A stretch of DNA of 64,000 nucleotides from NCBI RefSeq assembly GCF_025515205.1, contig NZ_JAOPFX010000003.1, forward strand, positions 411,946 through 475,945. The letters run 5' to 3'. Origin of the DNA: Microbacterium fluvii. GTDB lineage: Bacteria; Actinomycetota; Actinomycetes; Actinomycetales; Microbacteriaceae. Under the pieces are notes generated by a model. That model made no database searches. It was not told the DNA's origin and saw only the letters and a program-made list of their open reading frames with translations. Each line of letters opens with the position of its first letter. Positions within the stretch are counted from its first letter, which is position 1. Below are positions 25,270 to 33,437 of this stretch, one piece after another. The position numbers were made by a program, and so were the translations under genes.

Positions 25270-26025
25270 TCAGCGGATGGTGAACGAGGCGAAGCGGGTG
25301 CGGGGGATGCGGTCGAGCTGCGGCTCGGCGGCGGTCTGCCCGACCCGGGGCAGGGGAGAGCGGGCACCCGTCGCGCGGAAGCGCTGCACCGCCCACGACC
25401 GCACGCCGGCGTCGGCGAGGCGACAGCCGAGCTCGCCGAGCCCATGGTCGTCGATCGCGGCAGGATGCACCGTCGTGCGCACCTCGAACGCGAGCGGTCG
25501 GTCGGTGTGCTCGCGCAGCGCCTGGTTGCCGAGTACGAGCTCGAGCGAGCGCCAGGCGTTCGCGGCGCCGCCGGGGCGTCCGGTGACCCGGTCGTAGGCG
25601 GCATCCGTCGTCTTGATATCGAGCCCCACCCAGTCGAGCTGCGGCAGCAGGCGCCCGAGCGCTGCCGGGTAGGCGCCGCCGGTGTGCAGCCCGACGGCGA
25701 AGCCGAGGTCGCGCACGCGCGAGACCGCGTCGCCCAGGCCCGGCTGCATCGTCGGCTCGCCGCCCGAGAAGACGACGGCGTCGAGCAGCCCGACGCGGCT
25801 GCGGGCGAACTGCTCGACCTGCTCCCAGGCGATCGCGCCGTCGGTGCGCGGGTCGATGAGGGAGGGGTTGTGGCAGTAGAAGCAGTCCCACGGGCAGCCC
25901 TGCAGAAAGATCGTGGCCGCCAGGCGGCCGGGCCAGTCGACGCTCGACAGCCGAGAGAGGCCCGCGATGCGGAGGCTTTCGGCTGCGGGCGCCGCGCGGG
26001 CGGGGCCGAGGTTGGCGGCGGCCAT
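25270..26025 (-). CDS. nrdG: Anaerobic ribonucleotide reductase activating protein
   Basis: NrdG is the radical-SAM activase that puts the glycyl radical on NrdD. The 251-residue protein has the iron-sulphur motif CxxxCxxC in CPWDCFYC (Cys44, 48, 51), followed by the SAM-binding GGEP in VVFSGGEPTMQPG. It starts one base after the nrdD stop, so the two genes form an operon. The sequence is closer to the NrdG2/PflA-like group with an N-terminal IAGLSRLSSVDWPG segment. It is convergent with adhE. Confidence 0.92.
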   Translation of the reverse strand: MAAANLGPARAAPAAESLRIAGLSRLSSVDWPGRLAATIFLQGCPWDCFYCHNPSLIDPRTDGAIAWEQVEQFARSRVGLLDAVVFSGGEPTMQPGLGDAVSRVRDLGFAVGLHTGGAYPAALGRLLPQLDWVGLDIKTTDAAYDRVTGRPGGAANAWRSLELVLGNQALREHTDRPLAFEVRTTVHPAAIDDHGLGELGCRLADAGVRSWAVQRFRATGARSPLPRVGQTAAEPQLDRIPRTRFASFTIR

Positions 26026-26026
26026 G

Positions 26027-27811
26027 TCAGGCGGCCTTGCCCTGATCGAAGTACACCCGCTCGGCGGCCTCTCCCTGCTTGCCGATGTTGAACGAGCTCA
26101 TCGGGCGGAAGTAGCCCATCACGCGAGTCCACACCTCGCAGGCCGCACCGCAGTCGGGGCAGGCCGCGTGCTCGCCCGAGCGGTAGCCGTGCGCGGGGCA
26201 GATCGAGAAGGTCGGGGTGATCGTGAGGTAGGGCAGCCGGAATCGCTCGAGCGACCGCCGCACGAGCTGCTTGCAGGCCGTGGCCGAGGCGAGGGCCTCG
26301 CCCATGTAGAGGTGCAGCACGGTGCCGCCGGTGTACTTCTGCTGCAGCGGCTCCTGCAGCTCCATGGCCTCGAAGGCGTCGTCGGTGTAGCCGACCGGCA
26401 GCTGCGATGAATTCGTGTAGTACGGATGCTGCGCCGTGCCGGCCTGCCGGATGCCCGGGAACCGCGCCCGATCCTCCTTGGCGAACCGATACGTCGTGCC
26501 CTCGGCGGGCGTCGCCTCGAGGTTGTACATGCTGCCGGTGGATTCCTGGAACTCCACCATGCGCGCGCGGACGTGGTCGAGCAGCCGCTCCGCGATCGCC
26601 CTCCCCGTCGACGTCGTGATGTCGTCGGCGTCGCCGGTGAGGTTGCGCACGAACTCGTTGAGGCCGTTGACCCCGATCGTCGAGAAGTGGTTGTCGAGCG
26701 TGCCGAGGTAGCGCTGCGTGTAGGGGAAGAGCCCGTGCTCCATGTGATGGGAGATGACGGCGCGCTTGGCCTCGAGGGTGTCCCGGGCGAGCTCGAGCAG
26801 TGCGTCGAGGCGGTGGAGCGCAGCATCCTCATCTCCCGTGTGCACGAAGCCGAGCCGCGCGCAGTTGATCGTGACGACGCCGAGCGAGCCGGTCTGCTCT
26901 GCCGAGCCGAACAGGCCGTTGCCGCGCTTGAGCAGTTCGGTGAGGTCGAGCTGCAGGCGGCAGCACATCGAGCGGATCATGCCGGGGTCGAGGTCGGAGT
27001 TGACGAAGTTCTGGAAGTAGGGGAGGCCGTACTTCGCGGTCATCGCGAAGAGGTCGTCGACGACGGGGCCGTCCCAGTCGAAGTCGCGCGTGATGTTGTA
27101 GGTGGGGATGGGAAAGGTGAAGGCGCGGCCGTCGGCGTCGCCGGTGGTCATCACCTCGATGAACGCGCGGTTGATCACCTCGCGCTCTGCCGTGAGCTCG
27201 CCGTAGGTGAACGGCTGCACGGCTCCGCCGATGAGCGGATGCTGCGGCGCGAGGTCGTCGGGGCAGGTCCAGTCGAAGGTGAGGTTGGTGAAGGGGGTCT
27301 GGGTGCCCCAGCGGCTCGGAACATTGAGGTCGTAGACGAACTCCTGCATCCCCTGCAGCACCTGCTCGTAGGAGAGGCCGTCGAGGCGCACGAAGGGGGC
27401 GAGGTAGGTGTCGAACGAGCTGAACGCCTGAGCGCCCGCCCACTCGTTCTGGAGGGTGCCGAGGAAGTTGACCATCTGGCCGAGGGCCGTGGAGAGGTGC
27501 TTCGGCGGCCGCGACGAGATCCTCCCAGGCACCCCGTTGAAGCCCTGTTCGAGGAGCATCCGCAGCGACCAGCCGGCGCAGTAGCCGGCGAGCATGTCCA
27601 GGTCGTGGATGTGCAGATCACCCTCGCGGTGGGCACCGCCGGCTTCGGGGGAGTAGACCTCGTCGAGCCAGTAGTTGGCCACGAGCTTGCCCGACGCGTT
27701 GAGCATGAGTCCGCCGAGCGAGTAACCCTGGTTGGCGTTCGCGTTGACGCGCCAGTCGCCGCGCGAGAGGTATTCGTCGATCGTGTCGGCGACGTGCACG
27801 GTGCCGTTCAT
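26027..27811 (-). CDS. nrdD: Anaerobic (class III) ribonucleoside-triphosphate reductase
   Basis: NrdD makes deoxynucleotides without oxygen using a glycyl radical. The 594-residue protein has the glycyl radical loop RVMGYF near the C-terminus (Gly566) and a cysteine-rich zinc site just before it (CPAH, CPDC). The ATP-cone domain found in many NrdD proteins is absent: the first residues MNGTVHVADTIDEYL lead straight into the reductase. The start at 27811 has AGGAG six bases upstream; further in-frame sequence upstream is intergenic and contains operator sites. Together with adhE this shows provision for anaerobic growth. Confidence 0.94.
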   Translation of the reverse strand: MNGTVHVADTIDEYLSRGDWRVNANANQGYSLGGLMLNASGKLVANYWLDEVYSPEAGGAHREGDLHIHDLDMLAGYCAGWSLRMLLEQGFNGVPGRISSRPPKHLSTALGQMVNFLGTLQNEWAGAQAFSSFDTYLAPFVRLDGLSYEQVLQGMQEFVYDLNVPSRWGTQTPFTNLTFDWTCPDDLAPQHPLIGGAVQPFTYGELTAEREVINRAFIEVMTTGDADGRAFTFPIPTYNITRDFDWDGPVVDDLFAMTAKYGLPYFQNFVNSDLDPGMIRSMCCRLQLDLTELLKRGNGLFGSAEQTGSLGVVTINCARLGFVHTGDEDAALHRLDALLELARDTLEAKRAVISHHMEHGLFPYTQRYLGTLDNHFSTIGVNGLNEFVRNLTGDADDITTSTGRAIAERLLDHVRARMVEFQESTGSMYNLEATPAEGTTYRFAKEDRARFPGIRQAGTAQHPYYTNSSQLPVGYTDDAFEAMELQEPLQQKYTGGTVLHLYMGEALASATACKQLVRRSLERFRLPYLTITPTFSICPAHGYRSGEHAACPDCGAACEVWTRVMGYFRPMSSFNIGKQGEAAERVYFDQGKAA

Positions 27812-27836
27812 GGTTCTCCTTCGGGCGGCGGGGGAT

Positions 27837-27851
27837 TGTTGTCTGACCACA
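27837..27851. promoter_or_regulatory. Operator upstream of nrdD
   Basis: TGTTGTCTGACCACA matches the adhE operator at 13 of 15 positions and lies 26 bp upstream of the nrdD start. A candidate minus-strand -10 (CATATT, 27851-27856) touches it, so binding would block transcription. Confidence 0.6.
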
Positions 27852-27901
27852 ATATGTGGGGCCTCCGACATTCGTGAAGGCCAGATGTGGCGTGTCGCGG
27901 A

Positions 27902-27916
27902 TGTGGTCGGTCCACA
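27902..27916. promoter_or_regulatory. Third operator copy, upstream of Nudix-NYN gene
   Basis: TGTGGTCGGTCCACA matches the adhE operator at 13 of 15 positions with intact TGTGG/CCACA arms. It lies 22 bp upstream of the GTG at 27939 and may also act on nrdD. Confidence 0.5.
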
Positions 27917-27938
27917 GCGGCTGTGACAGGGTGGAGGC

Positions 27939-28841
27939 GTGACGATCGAGCCCCCAGCGCCCGGTGAGCCGCGCCGCCCGCTCGGGCCGCGCGATCCCGG
28001 TGATGCGTGGGTCGTGAGAGGCGACGGCACGCGGTATTGGGGGCGGTTCGGTGCCGCGGGGCTGCTGGCGATCGATGCGGACCGCGGTGTGCTGCTGCAG
28101 CACCGGGTGGCGTGGAGCCACCACGGCGACACGTGGGCGCTCCCCGGCGGTGCGCGCCACGAGGGCGAATCGGCGTGCGACGGGGCGCTGCGCGAGGCCG
28201 CGGAGGAGGCCGGCGTGCCCGCGGGTGCCGTGCGGCCGCGCCTGCTGAGCGTGCTCGACCTCGAGGTCTGGACCTACGCGACGCTCGTGGCCGATGTCGT
28301 GGCGCCGTTCGAGCCGGTGATCAGCGACCCCGAGAGCCGCGAGCTGGCATGGGTGCCGGTGGATGCCGTCGAGTCGTACCTGCTGCATCCGGGGTTCGCC
28401 GCGTCCTGGCCGGCGCTGCGCTCACTGCTGGCGGTGCGACCCGCCGTCGTCGTCGACGTCGCCAACGTGATGGGCGCCGTGCCCGACGGGTGGTGGCGCG
28501 ATCGCGCAGGGGCGGCGGAGCGCCTGATCGCGCGGCTGACGGCGCTCGCCGAGGTCGGGGTCAGTGCCGAGCGCATCGGCCTGCCCGCCGACACGTGGTT
28601 TCCGCAGTGGCTGGCGGTGGTCGAGGGGCAGGCGGCGCGAGTGGCGTCGGGTGGCGCGGTCGAGGTGGTGGCCGCGCCGGGTTCGGGCGACGATGAGATC
28701 GTCGCTCAGGCCTCCCGGCTGGCGTCGGCAGGGCGCACGGTGACGGTGGTCACGAGCGACCGCGAGCTGGCTCGACGCGTGACGGATGCGGGCGCCACGG
28801 CGCGCGGAGCGCGCTGGCTGCTCGACCAGCTGCCGGCGTAG
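27939..28841 (+). CDS. Nudix hydrolase fused to a YacP-like NYN domain
   Basis: The protein has 300 residues. Residues about 25-150 form a Nudix domain with the box GGARHEGESACDGALREAAEEAG. Residues about 165-300 start VVVDVANVMGAVP and contain VTVVTSDRELARRV, the paired acidic motifs of the PIN-like NYN/YacP ribonuclease fold. The fusion pairs a nucleotide pyrophosphohydrolase with a putative RNase, so a role in RNA or nucleotide turnover is plausible but unproven. GTG 27939 has GTGGAGG close upstream. It is divergent from nrdD and has a copy of the adhE/nrdD operator in its promoter region. Confidence 0.85.
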   Translation: MTIEPPAPGEPRRPLGPRDPGDAWVVRGDGTRYWGRFGAAGLLAIDADRGVLLQHRVAWSHHGDTWALPGGARHEGESACDGALREAAEEAGVPAGAVRPRLLSVLDLEVWTYATLVADVVAPFEPVISDPESRELAWVPVDAVESYLLHPGFAASWPALRSLLAVRPAVVVDVANVMGAVPDGWWRDRAGAAERLIARLTALAEVGVSAERIGLPADTWFPQWLAVVEGQAARVASGGAVEVVAAPGSGDDEIVAQASRLASAGRTVTVVTSDRELARRVTDAGATARGARWLLDQLPA

Positions 28842-28842
28842 G

Positions 28843-29202
28843 TCACTCTCGCCCGCGGAAGCGGTCGATCTCGCGGCGCTCGCGCTTGGTGGGGCGCCCC
28901 GCGCCGCGGTCGCGCGCGGCGACCTGTGGCACGGTCTCGCGCGGCGGAGTGCGGTCGTCGACGGCCTCGGCGGCGAGCACGGCGCCGACACGCTTGGCGA
29001 TGGGCTGACGGACGACCAGGATGCGGTCGAATCCGGCGATCCGCACGCGCAGCTCGTCGCCCGGCCGCACCTGCTGCGCGGCCTTGGCCTTCTCACCGTT
29101 CGCACGAACATGCCCGGCGCGGCATGCAGTGGTCGCGGCGGAGCGGGTCTTGTAGACGCGCACCGCCCACAGCCACGAGTCGACGCGCACGGCGCCGGTC
29201 AC
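28843..29202 (-). CDS. S4-domain RNA-binding protein (Hsp15/RqcP type)
   Basis: The protein has 119 residues with an S4 domain at 5-65 (VRVDSWLWAVRVYKTRSAATTACRAGHV) and a basic C-terminal tail ending KRERREIDRFRGRE. This is the heat-shock protein Hsp15 family, which binds stalled 50S-peptidyl-tRNA complexes in E. coli; the shorter RqcP serves ribosome quality control in Bacillus. GTG 29202 overlaps the stop of the membrane-protein gene upstream by four bases. Confidence 0.88.
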   Translation of the reverse strand: MTGAVRVDSWLWAVRVYKTRSAATTACRAGHVRANGEKAKAAQQVRPGDELRVRIAGFDRILVVRQPIAKRVGAVLAAEAVDDRTPPRETVPQVAARDRGAGRPTKRERREIDRFRGRE

Positions 29203-29876
29203 GCCGGCACCGCCCTCGACGCATCGGTGCAGGTGCGGGTGCGCAGCGCGCTGACGGAGCCGGCGGCGATGAGCCCCTGGCCCAGGCAGTAGGTCACCAT
29301 GACGAGCGGGCTCGTCCAGTCGGGCATCGCGTCGGGAAGGAACAGGCGGAACGCGAGCACCGAGTCGGAGGTGAGGAAGAAGACGCTGCCGGCGACCACG
29401 AGCGGGTGGCAGCGGGATGCGGCGACCGCGGTGCCGCCCAGCACGAGACCGTAGACGGCCACGGCGATCGTGAGGCCGCCCAGGTGCGGCCAGAGCACCG
29501 CGAGCAGCACGCCCCACCACAGCGCGTACACGATCGACCAGGCCGGGAGTCGGCGCTGGGCGAGGTGGCCCGTGAACAGCACGATGTAGCAGACGTGGGC
29601 GAGTCCGAAGAAGAGCATCATCATCGGGATCGTCGGCAGGAACGGCACGAAGGTGCCCGCGCCGTCGCCGAGCCACGACAGGGCGATGGCCGCGAGCAGC
29701 AGCGCGGTCGCCGCACCGGGCGTCGCGCGCAGGCTCCATGCCACCGCGGCGGCCAGCAGCGGCATGAGCAGCAGCTTGGTGGGTGCCGCGACGGCGTCGG
29801 CATTGGCCGAGAGGGCGACCACGTGGATGATCGAGACCAGCGTGTAGGGGATGAACGCGAGCCACAGCCTGTGCAT
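29199..29876 (-). CDS. YhhN-family (lysoplasmalogenase-like) membrane protein
   Basis: The protein has 225 residues and about seven to eight hydrophobic segments. It has the YhhN/TMEM86 hallmarks of conserved polar residues within helices (LSWLGDGAG near residue 68, FLTSDSVLA near 175). Members of this family hydrolyse lysoplasmalogen in animals; the bacterial role is mostly unknown. ATG 29876 has AGGAGG immediately upstream. It is coupled to the S4 gene downstream. Confidence 0.82.
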   Translation of the reverse strand: MHRLWLAFIPYTLVSIIHVVALSANADAVAAPTKLLLMPLLAAAVAWSLRATPGAATALLLAAIALSWLGDGAGTFVPFLPTIPMMMLFFGLAHVCYIVLFTGHLAQRRLPAWSIVYALWWGVLLAVLWPHLGGLTIAVAVYGLVLGGTAVAASRCHPLVVAGSVFFLTSDSVLAFRLFLPDAMPDWTSPLVMVTYCLGQGLIAAGSVSALRTRTCTDASRAVPA

Positions 29877-29935
29877 GATCCTCCTCGTCGCGGATGGGCA
29901 GCACCCATCGTCGCACGCCGCGTCGTCGCGAGGCG

Positions 29936-30517
29936 TCAGAGGTCGAGGCCGACGATCACGCGTGTCGGCTTGTGGCGGGCGACCTCGCGGAATCCCGCGG
30001 CCTCGAAGGTCGACAGCGCGCCGTGGAAGAGATCGTTCGACGAGACCTTCTCGCCCGCGTCGGTGTCGATGGGGTAGCCCTCGACGTAGCGGGCGCCGTG
30101 ATTCTTCGCGAAGGCCACAGCGGCCTCGAGCAGTGCGGCGTTGAGTCCTTGGCCTCGGTGCTCTCTGCGCACCGAGAAGCAGCTGACAGCCCACACGTTG
30201 GGGTCGTCGAAGGGCTCGGGGGAGTTCTGCGCGTAGGCGCGCGTGCGCGCGAGTCGGGGCTGGGCGGTGCGCGGTGCGACCTTCACCCACCCGGCGGCCT
30301 CGCCGTCGACGTAAGCGATGAGCCCGGGTGCGAGGGTCTGCTCGTGCTGCTCGCGCAGCAGTTCGACGCGTTCCGACCGCGTGGTTGCGTCGAACTGCGC
30401 GCCGGTCAGCATCCACCACTGGCATTGACAGCTGCCGCCGTCGCCGCCGCCGGTGAGGGTGAGCTCGGTGTCGTCGAAGCGGGAGGGCGTCGCTGGTTCG
30501 ATCGTGATCGTCGACAT
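29936..30517 (-). CDS. GNAT-family N-acetyltransferase
   Basis: The protein has 193 residues. The acetyl-CoA site is in CFSVRREHRGQGLNAALLEAA (the RxxGxG/A-type motif), and a C-terminal beta strand motif lies in FEAAGFREVAR. The N-terminal half has a Cys/Trp-rich stretch CQCQWWMLTG seen in a subset of GNAT proteins of actinobacteria. Substrate is unknown. The start at 30517 is chosen because it gives a normal GNAT N-terminus; the frame runs further upstream, overlapping the tRNA-Pro gene on the other strand. There is no clear ribosome-binding site. Confidence 0.82.
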   Translation of the reverse strand: MSTITIEPATPSRFDDTELTLTGGGDGGSCQCQWWMLTGAQFDATTRSERVELLREQHEQTLAPGLIAYVDGEAAGWVKVAPRTAQPRLARTRAYAQNSPEPFDDPNVWAVSCFSVRREHRGQGLNAALLEAAVAFAKNHGARYVEGYPIDTDAGEKVSSNDLFHGALSTFEAAGFREVARHKPTRVIVGLDL

Positions 30518-30621
30518 GGCGGCGACGCTACTCCCGGGCGCCGACAGCGCCAAGCGTGGTTCGCGAGTGGCCTGCGGAGCGGGTAGGATAGGGGAGTTGT
30601 CCGCGTGCGGACGATGAACAA

Positions 30622-30695
<74 letters not shown>

Positions 30696-30739
30696 CAGAA
30701 AAGGCCGTCGGCAATACTGATTGCAAACGGCCGGAAGAT

Positions 30740-30774
30740 GAGAAGGGCACCTGCCTCGCGCAGGTGCCCTTCTC
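30740..30774 (+). terminator. Terminator after tRNA-Pro
   Basis: GAGAAGGGCACCTGC pairs perfectly with GCAGGTGCCCTTCTC around a CTCGC loop, followed by GTTTCT. It lies 45 nt after the tRNA. Confidence 0.85.
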
Positions 30775-30876
30775 GTTTCTCCCCGTAGCCCGTCCTGCTG
30801 CGCGTCGGTGGCGCGTAAGGCATCTCGCGGCGTAATCGTTACACCGCGCGCCCACGCGGGTCGGTACCGTGACGCC

Positions 30877-31254
30877 ATGACCCAGTTCGCGCCGACGCCA
30901 CCCTGGCCCCCAGCGGTCCCGCCGCCGGCCACCGGCATCGGGCGTACGGTCGTTGCGACCACCTTCGTCGGGCTCGCAGCGGCCGTGACCTTTCTCTCAG
31001 CATCCATGTTCACGTGGTCGTTCGTCGCGGCCGCCTCAGACCCGGTCGAGGGATACGTGGTGGTCTTTCCGCTGCTGTTCGGGCTCGTCGTTGCGGTCCC
31101 GGCTGTGGTGTTGGCGCTCATCGCACTCGTGGTCGCCGTTGCTGCGCCGATGCCACGGGTTCCTCGCATCGTGATCCTGAGCGCTTCGGCCTTCATGATC
31201 ATCGTGAACGTGCTGATGCCCGTTCTGCTCTTCTGGTACCTGACCGGTCCTTGA
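30877..31254 (+). CDS. Small membrane protein, unknown function
   Basis: The protein has 125 residues. A Pro-rich cytoplasmic N-terminus is followed by three hydrophobic segments (about 18-45, 56-85 and 93-122). No family recognised. ATG 30877 is preceded after 6 nt by TACCGT (30865-30870), a possible -10, and has no ribosome-binding site; a leaderless mRNA is likely. It stands alone between the tRNA terminator and a convergent gene. Confidence 0.7.
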   Translation: MTQFAPTPPWPPAVPPPATGIGRTVVATTFVGLAAAVTFLSASMFTWSFVAAASDPVEGYVVVFPLLFGLVVAVPAVVLALIALVVAVAAPMPRVPRIVILSASAFMIIVNVLMPVLLFWYLTGP

Positions 31255-31369
31255 GGGCCCTCGCCGCGTCGGTCGCGCTGCCGAGCATTCGCACAGCGGC
31301 CCACCGAAGCGGGGCGGTGAGCCGGGAATGGACTCACCAGGGCTTTGTCGTTCGTCGGTGCGCCCGACC

Positions 31370-31933
31370 TCAGTCCAGGAACGAGTCAGGGTTGAACTCG
31401 TCGATGGGGATGATGCGGATGCGGGGGAGGGGCGAGTCGAAGACCCGTCCGTCGTATTCGAGGTCGAACTTCTCGAGGCCGGAGATCGAACTGAAGCCGG
31501 CATTGCGGAACTCGGAGAAGGCGACGATCCCCACCCGGCGCGGCGGCGCGATGAGGGCCGAGAGGTCTTCGATGAAGTCGCCGTCGTGGCTGACCAGGAG
31601 CACGTCGGCGGGCCGCGAGGCGATGGCGCGAAGTGTCCGTTGAATCGCGATGTCGACGACCTTTTCATCGGCATCGCCCGACAGCGGCACGACGAGGTAG
31701 TCCATCGCCTTCAGCGCTTGCACGAACGGCATCGGGATGCCGGCGGAGGCGTTGAGGAAGAACACACCGCGTGCGGGCTGCGCCCATGTCTTCTGCGCGA
31801 ACGTGATCAGCCGGTCCCAGCGCGGCCTCTCGTCGGGCTGGGGGCGCCGATTCAGGATCGATCCACCCAGGGTCGCGTCGATGTTCTCGCCGTCGATGAG
31901 AAGCCATGTGGTTCGAGATCCTGCGTCTGACAT
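31370..31933 (-). CDS. NYN-domain (LabA/limkain-b1-like) protein
   Basis: The protein has 187 residues and is a single NYN domain. The motif WLLIDGENID comes first, then GDADEKVVDIAIQRTL, then VLLVSHDGDFIEDLSAL, which supplies the conserved Asp residues of the PIN-like metal site. NYN proteins are putative ribonucleases; some act in RNA decay and others in defence or toxin roles. The ATG at 31933 has GGAG six bases upstream. It is monocistronic and convergent with the small membrane-protein gene. Confidence 0.87.
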   Translation of the reverse strand: MSDAGSRTTWLLIDGENIDATLGGSILNRRPQPDERPRWDRLITFAQKTWAQPARGVFFLNASAGIPMPFVQALKAMDYLVVPLSGDADEKVVDIAIQRTLRAIASRPADVLLVSHDGDFIEDLSALIAPPRRVGIVAFSEFRNAGFSSISGLEKFDLEYDGRVFDSPLPRIRIIPIDEFNPDSFLD

Positions 31934-32065
31934 CCGTCTCCTTCGATCCGCCTCTTCGAATCCTAAGCGGCCGGTGTCTCGCCGGGTGGCTCGGATGACG
32001 GCGCCACCCTTGCCCGTCGATCCGGTCAGGCGGCCGCGCCTCTTCGAGAGTCCCCGTCGACGTGC

Positions 32066-32090
32066 TATGTTTTGAACATGTTCGAAAATG
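32066..32090 (+). promoter_or_regulatory. Promoter and likely autoregulatory operator of TetR gene
   Basis: The -10 TATGTT (32066-32071) ends 6 nt before ATG 32078, predicting a leaderless mRNA. The perfect palindrome GAACATGTTC, flanked by T and A runs, spans the start codon and is a natural site for repression by the encoded TetR protein. Confidence 0.55.
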
Positions 32091-32779
32091 ACTCCGAGCT
32101 GGACGGCGACTCGAATCCTCCGCTGACACCGAAAGCGGCTCGCACTCGTACCGCGATTCGGGATGCTGCCCTCCGGTCGTTCCGCGAGCACGGGTTCGAA
32201 GCCACCTCGATGCGCAAGGTGGCCGCCGACGCGGGCGTCTCGGTCGGAAATGCCTACTACTACTTCCCGACGAAGACGCATCTGGTGCAGGAGCTGTATG
32301 TGGAGGTGCAGGAGGCGCACCGCGACGCCGTGACGCCCCTGCTTGCCAAGACCGCGGACCTGACCGATCGCCTGGGCGTCGTCTTCCGTTGTGGGCTCGA
32401 TCAGTTGGCGCCGTTCCACGGGTTCGCACCGAGCTTTCTCGGTGCGATGATCGCTCCGGAGTCGCCGCTGAACCCCCTGTCTTCCGAGTCCGGTCCTGCT
32501 CGCGACATCACAGTCGGGTTGTTCCGAGACGCTGTGACCGGAGCGAAGAATCCGTTGCCGGCGGAGTTCGCCGCACGTGTGCCTCAGGCGCTGTGGCTCG
32601 CCTACCTCCTGCTGAGTCTCTACTGGAGTTACGACCGCAGCGCGGGGCAGGCACGCTCCTTCACGCTGCTCGACCTGGCGTTGAGGCTTTTCAAGCTCGG
32701 ACTCCCGCTGACGCGGATGCCCCTCGTGCGGGGTCCGCTGCTCCAGCTGCTCGACCTGGTGGGGCAGGTGGGCAAGTGA
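32078..32779 (+). CDS. TetR-family transcriptional regulator
   Basis: The protein has 233 residues. The N-terminal helix-turn-helix domain (about 18-65) reads FREHGFEATSMRKVAADAGVSVGNAYYYFPTK, with the usual YYYF turn. The C-terminal domain is hydrophobic and presumably binds ligand. The start ATG sits inside a palindrome that looks like its own operator. It overlaps a membrane-protein gene by four bases (GTGA), so both are one operon and the regulator probably controls it. Confidence 0.9.
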   Translation: MFENDSELDGDSNPPLTPKAARTRTAIRDAALRSFREHGFEATSMRKVAADAGVSVGNAYYYFPTKTHLVQELYVEVQEAHRDAVTPLLAKTADLTDRLGVVFRCGLDQLAPFHGFAPSFLGAMIAPESPLNPLSSESGPARDITVGLFRDAVTGAKNPLPAEFAARVPQALWLAYLLLSLYWSYDRSAGQARSFTLLDLALRLFKLGLPLTRMPLVRGPLLQLLDLVGQVGK

Positions 32780-33303
32780 GCGCCGTCGCGGACTCCCGTC
32801 CGTTGTCGTCTCCACGAACGCTCGAGCGACCGATGGCGTTCACCCGGCGCGAGTTCGCCTACGGCGCGTGGTGCGCCTGGCTGTTCTTCCAATGCGCCGG
32901 CGCGCTCGCCGTGTTCACCACAGGCGTGATCGTCACCCTTCCCAGTGGCGGGGCCGCAAGCTCTGGATCGGTCGTGTCCGGAGCCTTCATGATCTCCGTC
33001 ATGGGCGGGACTGTGGGCCTGACGGCGAGCACGATCTCGACCCTCCTCGGTTCGCCGTTGGCCTGGCTCCTCGGGGTCTCGCTCCGCAGCATTCGCTCCG
33101 AGCGCCTCCACCTGCTCTCGTTCGCGATCCTCGGCGCGGGAGTGGGCGTGGCGACACTGTGGGCCGTTTCGATCGTGCTGCCGCTTCCGGCACTGGACGG
33201 CCTCTGGGTCGCTCTGGTCGTTTGCGGGGGCGTCGCCGTTCCGTTCGGTCAGCACAAGGCTCTCCGCCGAGCACGCCGAGCCGACCTCGCCGCCGAGCAC
33301 TGA
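32776..33303 (+). CDS. Membrane protein in TetR operon, unknown function
   Basis: The protein has 175 residues. Four hydrophobic segments are visible after a 30-residue polar N-terminus (about 37-58, 72-95, 97-105 with the next helix, 115-150), and the tail is basic. No family recognised. GTG 32776 overlaps the tetR stop; a longer upstream reading would lie in tetR. Translational coupling to the repressor suggests it is the main target, perhaps a transport or envelope-stress component. Confidence 0.75.
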   Translation: MSAVADSRPLSSPRTLERPMAFTRREFAYGAWCAWLFFQCAGALAVFTTGVIVTLPSGGAASSGSVVSGAFMISVMGGTVGLTASTISTLLGSPLAWLLGVSLRSIRSERLHLLSFAILGAGVGVATLWAVSIVLPLPALDGLWVALVVCGGVAVPFGQHKALRRARRADLAAEH

Positions 33304-33368
33304 CGCCGAGCCACTTCCCAGGTGGGCGCGGTATGCTGTTCGGGATAGGCGAACTTCTCATTCGTCTC

Positions 33369-33405
33369 GCCCCGGCTGTGTGGTAACGGTCGGGGCTTTC
33401 TCTTT
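33369..33405 (+). terminator. Terminator after TetR operon
   Basis: GCCCCG pairs with CGGGGC around a 16-nt loop and is followed by TTTCTCTTT. Confidence 0.55.
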
Positions 33406-33437
33406 GCGTGACGTGACCCGTGGGGCGTAGCCGGCGG

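Noticed and set aside
23694..26132. 812-codon minus-strand open frame across adhE and nrdG
   Set aside because: Most of it is the complement of adhE; only the separate nrdG frame is real in this stretch.
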